Shown here: piece after piece, positions 32,188-35,736 of the stretch
Position numbering within the stretch: position 1 is the first letter of the stretch
Layout: each line of letters opens with the position of its first letter
Assembly: GCA_041691815.1 (NCBI GenBank)
Contig: JBEPTZ010000038.1
Location: forward strand, 1 to 35,736
Direction of reading: 5' to 3'
DNA from: 70-18 sp041691815
GTDB lineage: Bacteria; Pseudomonadota; Alphaproteobacteria; Acetobacterales; Acetobacteraceae
DNA: 35,736 nucleotides
The notes under the pieces: model-generated
Databases searched by the model: none
What the model was told of the DNA's origin: nothing
The model's input: only the letters and a program-made list of their open reading frames with translations
Translations under genes and position numbers: made by a program

Positions 32188-33143
32188 TCCCGCCGCCGAT
32201 CCCCGGCGGCGTGCTCGCCATCCTGCACCCAAACGGAACCCGCACCGTGCACGCCGAGGGCCTCGCCCAGCGCGAACCCACTGAAATCCCGATGCGCGAA
32301 GCCACCATCTTCGACCTCGCCTCGCTGACCAAGGTGATCTTCACCACCACCGCGATCCTCAAACACGTCGAGTCCGGCCGCATCGCGCTCGACGACACCC
32401 TCACCACCGTCATCCCCGACCTGCGCCAGTACGACCCCAACGCCGCCGAGCGCCGCCTGACTTTCCGCCAATGCCTGGCCCACGAGACCCACCTGCCGGC
32501 GGTCGAACCGCTCTACACCTACGGCCAGACCCCGCCGACCCTGCGCGCCTTCATCCTGCAACGCGCCTGGCGCCCCGGCCCGCCGGTCTATTCCGACCTG
32601 AACTTCATCCTGCTCGGCATCGCCCTCGAACGCCTCACCGGCATGCCGCTCACCGACCACACCCCACCCCCCGGATTCAGCTTCCACCCCAACCCAGCCG
32701 ACTGCGCCGCCACCGAGCGTTGCGCCTGGCGCGGCCGGGTGCTGCGCGGCGAAGTCCACGACGAAAACGCCTTCGCCCTGCAAGGCGCCGGCCACGCCGG
32801 ATTGTTCGGCCCGGCCTCGGCATTGCTGGATTTCGCCGCCGCGCTGCTGAACGCCACCCTGCTGCGCCCCGCCAGCATCGCCACCATGCGCACGCCGCAC
32901 AGCGCCACCCGCGCGCTGGGCTGGGAGATCGCCCACCCCGGCTGGTCCGGCGGCGACGCCTGCTCGGCACAGACCATCGGCCATACCGGCTTCACCGGCA
33001 CCGGCCTGTGGATCGACTTCGCCGCCCACCGCGCCTGGACCCTGCTGACCAACCGCGTCCACCCCAGCCGCCACACCGACTCCGGCATCGTAATGTTGCG
33101 CAAGAGAGTAGGCGAACGGGTCAGCACCGGAGACCTCGGATGA
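32175..33143 (+). CDS. Serine hydrolase, beta-lactamase/class C-like family
   Basis: 322 residues from the ATG at 32175 inside the end of anmK. The catalytic S-x-x-K is Ser50-Leu-Thr-Lys53 (FDLASLTKVIF). The second motif is YSDLNFILLG (Tyr-Ser-Asp type), and the third is H-T-G in IGHTGFTGTGLWID. No signal peptide is seen, so a cytosolic enzyme is likely, unlike a true AmpC. In other bacteria related hydrolases sit in MurNAc/muropeptide recycling clusters, so an esterase or peptidase acting on recycled wall fragments fits the coupling to anmK (inference). Confidence 0.88.
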   Translation: MDPLIPPPIPGGVLAILHPNGTRTVHAEGLAQREPTEIPMREATIFDLASLTKVIFTTTAILKHVESGRIALDDTLTTVIPDLRQYDPNAAERRLTFRQCLAHETHLPAVEPLYTYGQTPPTLRAFILQRAWRPGPPVYSDLNFILLGIALERLTGMPLTDHTPPPGFSFHPNPADCAATERCAWRGRVLRGEVHDENAFALQGAGHAGLFGPASALLDFAAALLNATLLRPASIATMRTPHSATRALGWEIAHPGWSGGDACSAQTIGHTGFTGTGLWIDFAAHRAWTLLTNRVHPSRHTDSGIVMLRKRVGERVSTGDLG

Positions 33144-35215
33144 CCGATCTCACCCGCTTCCTGAACCCGCGCAGCATCGCCATCATCGGCGCCGCACCCG
33201 ACCCCACCAAGATCCGCGGCGCCATCCAGCACATGGTTATATCCAATAACTATTCCGGCTCCGTCTACCCGGTGAACCCCTCGCACCGGGTGATAAACGG
33301 GGTGCCCTGCCACGCGAAATTGACCGAAATCGACGCGGTTATCGACCTCGCAGTGGTGGTTTTACCCGCCAGACTGGTCCCCGAATCGCTCGAATCCTGC
33401 GCCGCCGCCGGTGTGCCGAACGCCGTCATCATCTCGTCGGGCTTCGCCGAGGAGGGCAACACCGCCCTGCAAGACCAGATCGCCGCCATCGCCGCCCGCA
33501 CCGGCATGCGCATCTGCGGCCCCAATGCCGAGGGCTTCTACAACGCGCTGGACCAGGTCGCCGTCACCTTCAGCCCCACCGTCGCCCCCGCCACCGGCCC
33601 GCAACTCCCTGTTATCGCAGGAAAACTGATCGGCGTGGTGGCGCAAAGCGGCGGCATGGGCTTCGCGCTGTATCATCGCGGCCGGGCGCTGGCGCTGCCA
33701 TTCAGCCACATCATCAGCACTGGCAACGAAGTCGACCTCACCGCCGCCGACTTCTTCGCCCACCTGGTCGACGATCCGCGCACCGGCGTCATCCTGCTGT
33801 TCCTCGAATCGATCCGCGACCCCACCCGCTTCCGCGCCGCCGCCGCCCGCGCGCAAGCCCTTGGAAAACCAGTGATTGCCATCAAGATGGGCCGCTCGGA
33901 AGCCGGCAGCCGGGCCACCGCCAGCCACACCGCCAGCATGGCCGGCTGGCACACCGCCTATCGCACCGCGTTCCGCCACTACGGCATCCTGGAGGCCACC
34001 GACCCGGACGAGGCGGTGGCGATGGCAGCAGCGCTCTCCACCGCACCGCGCGCGGCGGGAAACCGGGTGGCGGTGGTCACCCTGTCCGGCGGCGCCGGCG
34101 CCTGGGCGGCCGATGCGCTGACCGCCGCCGGGCTGCAACTGCCTGAATTGCCTGCCGATTTGCAGAACGACATCGCCACCCTGCTGCCCAGCTACGGCAC
34201 CGCCCGCAACCCGGTGGACGTCACCGCCCAGGCGGTGCGCGATGGCGGACTGTATCAGAGCATCGAGAAGCTGCTGGCCTCGGACGCGGTGGACCAGGTG
34301 TTCGCGGTGCTGTCGCTGGCCAGCGAAATCCGCACCAGCCTGTCCGCCGCCGAACTCCGCACCCTCGCCGCATGCCGCAAGCCATTGTTAAACTTTACCT
34401 ATGCGTTGCCCAGCCGGCTGGCGATCGAGACCTTCGCCGAGGCCGGCGCGGTGGTGTTCGCCGGCCTGATCGGCGCCGCCGCCGCCGCTGCCGCGCTCGC
34501 CGCGCCACCATCGCCGCCGATGCCGGTGGCGCCGGCGGAAGCGGCGGTGCTGCCGGCGATCAGTGGCCCGCTCAGCGAGGCGGAAACCCGGGACATGCTT
34601 GAAGCCAACGGCATCACGCTGCCGCCGGCGCGGCTGGTGACGGCGCCGGAAGAACTGCCGGCAGCCGCCGCCGCGCTCGGCTATCCGCTTGCAATGAAAG
34701 CACAATCCCGCGCCCTGCCGCACAAGACCGAGGCCGGCGGGGTGGCGCTGGGGCTGCGCGATGCGGCCGGGCTGCAGGAGGCCTGGCGGCGGATGCATGC
34801 CGCGGTGGCTGCCCATTCGCCGGAGGTGGTGCTGCAAGGCGTGCTGCTGACGCCGATGGCCGCCGAGGGCGTCGAAATGATCATCGGCGGGCTGTTCGAC
34901 CCGGTGTTCGGCGCCATGCTCAGCATCGGTGCCGGCGGCACGGCCGCCGAGCTTTATCAGGATGTTGCCTGGCGGCTGGCGCCGCTGGACGCGGCGGCGG
35001 CGGCGGCGATGCTGCGCGAGCTGCGCTGCTTCCCGCTGCTGGCCGGCTATCGCGGCGCACCGGGCTGCGACATCGCGGCGCTGGCGGCGCTGCTGGTGCA
35101 GGTTGCGGCACTGCTGCATGCCGGCGCCGGCCGGATCCGTGAGATCGAACTGAATCCGGTGCGCGTGCATGGCGAGGGTGTCAGCGTGCTGGATGCGCTG
35201 GCAGTGCTGCTATGA
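33140..35215 (+). CDS. ADP-forming acetate/acyl-CoA synthetase-like protein (fused alpha and beta parts)
   Basis: 691 residues; the ATG overlaps the previous stop (ATGA). N-terminal CoA-binding domain (FLNPRSIAIIGAAPDPTKIRG), succinyl-CoA-ligase-like domains with VVAQSGGMGFA and the phospho-histidine His263 in SHTASMAGWHTAYR, then an Ala-rich linker (~450-475) and an ATP-grasp domain (~480-691): GYPLAMKAQSRALPHKTEAGGVAL, VEMIIGGLFDPVFGAMLSIG and EIELNPVRVHGEG near the end. Such enzymes interconvert acyl-CoA, ADP and phosphate with acid, CoA and ATP; many bacterial relatives have uncertain substrates. Its place behind anmK and a hydrolase does not reveal the acid used. Confidence 0.92.
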   Translation: MTDLTRFLNPRSIAIIGAAPDPTKIRGAIQHMVISNNYSGSVYPVNPSHRVINGVPCHAKLTEIDAVIDLAVVVLPARLVPESLESCAAAGVPNAVIISSGFAEEGNTALQDQIAAIAARTGMRICGPNAEGFYNALDQVAVTFSPTVAPATGPQLPVIAGKLIGVVAQSGGMGFALYHRGRALALPFSHIISTGNEVDLTAADFFAHLVDDPRTGVILLFLESIRDPTRFRAAAARAQALGKPVIAIKMGRSEAGSRATASHTASMAGWHTAYRTAFRHYGILEATDPDEAVAMAAALSTAPRAAGNRVAVVTLSGGAGAWAADALTAAGLQLPELPADLQNDIATLLPSYGTARNPVDVTAQAVRDGGLYQSIEKLLASDAVDQVFAVLSLASEIRTSLSAAELRTLAACRKPLLNFTYALPSRLAIETFAEAGAVVFAGLIGAAAAAAALAAPPSPPMPVAPAEAAVLPAISGPLSEAETRDMLEANGITLPPARLVTAPEELPAAAAALGYPLAMKAQSRALPHKTEAGGVALGLRDAAGLQEAWRRMHAAVAAHSPEVVLQGVLLTPMAAEGVEMIIGGLFDPVFGAMLSIGAGGTAAELYQDVAWRLAPLDAAAAAAMLRELRCFPLLAGYRGAPGCDIAALAALLVQVAALLHAGAGRIREIELNPVRVHGEGVSVLDALAVLL

Positions 35216-35309
35216 TGCCTTAATCCATTTTTAACCGCTGATTCATCATTGCCTGATACCGGATTGGAACCAGTGGGGTATTAGATTCGTCGAGAGTTGG
35301 AGGTATGCC

Positions 35310-35654
35310 ATGGCGAGGTCGAAGGGATTGTCGTGGTTTGTGACCAACGGACTCGGATTCCGTAACACGCGAATGGTGGCGACGGAGCGGCAGGCGCCGC
35401 CGCGCGGATTGGATACCGTGCTGCGCAGCCTGCGCCGGCGCCTGGATGACCGGGTTTCCGACGTGTTTCACGCCGCCTGCGTCTCCGGCGACCTGGTGGC
35501 GGCGGAGAAACTGCTCGATGTGCTGGAAGACCTGCATGCGCGCCGCTGCCAGGGCTATGCCAATGATCGGCGCCATATCGACGACGAGTCGGTGCGCCGC
35601 GCCCGGCACGAACTGGAGCGTTGCCGCGCCGCCAAGACCGTGATCGCCTTGTAG
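35310..35654 (+). CDS. Hypothetical small helical protein
   Basis: 114 residues with a clear GGAGG seven bases before the ATG. No signal or membrane segment. The central and C-terminal parts are charged and helical (LDTVLRSLRRRLDDRVSDVF, CVSGDLVAAEKLLDVLEDLH, RRARHELERCRAAKTV). The last two blocks resemble a TPR-like or coiled-coil pair, but no family is recognised. It is followed at once by two hairpins, so it ends a transcript. Good ribosome site and codon use support a real gene. Confidence 0.7.
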   Translation: MARSKGLSWFVTNGLGFRNTRMVATERQAPPRGLDTVLRSLRRRLDDRVSDVFHAACVSGDLVAAEKLLDVLEDLHARRCQGYANDRRHIDDESVRRARHELERCRAAKTVIAL

Positions 35655-35673
35655 GCAGCCGGCTTCGCTGCCT
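35653..35673 (+). terminator. Hairpin at the end of the hypothetical gene
   Basis: AGGCAGC and GCTGCCT form a perfect 7-bp stem around CGGCTTC, beginning inside the stop codon and followed by AAAATG. On the opposite strand the same stem is preceded by A/T bases rather than followed by T. Confidence 0.45.
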
Positions 35674-35680
35674 AAAATGC

Positions 35681-35717
35681 CATGGGGCCGCCCGATCGAT
35701 GCTCGGGCGGCCCCATG
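35681..35717. terminator. Strong 15-bp perfect stem-loop, terminator
   Basis: CATGGGGCCGCCCGA and its exact inverse TCGGGCGGCCCCATG flank a 7-nt loop. This is the strongest hairpin in the window, placed after the hypothetical gene. It could stop transcripts from both sides; no T-tract follows on the plus strand. Confidence 0.7.
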
Positions 35718-35736
35718 ACGTTAGCGGTGGAGGTCG

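Overview
The window is about 35.7 kb of high-GC (roughly 68-70%) DNA with strong third-position G/C bias and many ATGA-type gene overlaps. Gene content (Tad pilus locus, LivHM, AnmK, ADP-forming acyl-CoA synthetase) and protein style point to an alphaproteobacterium, most likely an Acetobacteraceae/Rhodospirillales member. That placement is inference from general family resemblance. No rRNA, tRNA, CRISPR array, transposase or phage gene was seen.

Layout. (1) 1-1509 (+): the end of a LivH branched-chain amino-acid permease and a LivM permease carrying an unusual N-terminal membrane extension of about 130 residues. (2) 1510-9103: a surface/secretion island. It holds a divergent two-partner-secretion outer-membrane translocator (TpsB/FhaC type) in one minus-strand unit with a Gly-rich lipoprotein, and three paralogous Gly-rich exported proteins on the plus strand. 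All four Gly-rich proteins share a core of about 55 residues. Two carry long tetrapeptide (Ala/Ser-Gly-Thr-Thr) tracts encoded by 12-bp tandem repeats (20 and 54 units). (3) 9206-13351: a signalling cluster with a triple-PAS histidine kinase, a receiver-histidine kinase hybrid and a divergent OmpR-type regulator. (4) 13390-24266 (-): a complete, tightly packed Tad (Flp) pilus operon in the order cpaB-cpaC-cpaE-cpaF-tadB-tadC-tadD-lipoprotein-tadG-like-flp-tadE-cpaA, followed upstream by a hypothetical protein. (5) 25123-31041 (-): a small lipoprotein, a peptide-type ABC binding protein and two permeases without ATPases, then an HTTM-DUF393 membrane protein. A 135-bp double-hairpin element fills the gap between the two permease genes. 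(6) 31108-35736 (+): anmK, a serine beta-lactamase-like hydrolase and an ADP-forming acyl-CoA synthetase as an overlapping operon, a small hypothetical gene, and strong terminator hairpins.

Working model (inference): regions 2-4 form an attachment/biofilm module. Tad pili give adhesion, the Gly/Thr-rich proteins are candidate surface or matrix components, the odd TpsB is a candidate exporter for some of them, and the sensor cluster between them may coordinate expression. Regions 5-6 suggest uptake and recycling of cell-wall-derived or other peptides and anhydroMurNAc. The most novel element is the four-member Gly-rich family with its TpsB partner and a shared upstream DNA motif.
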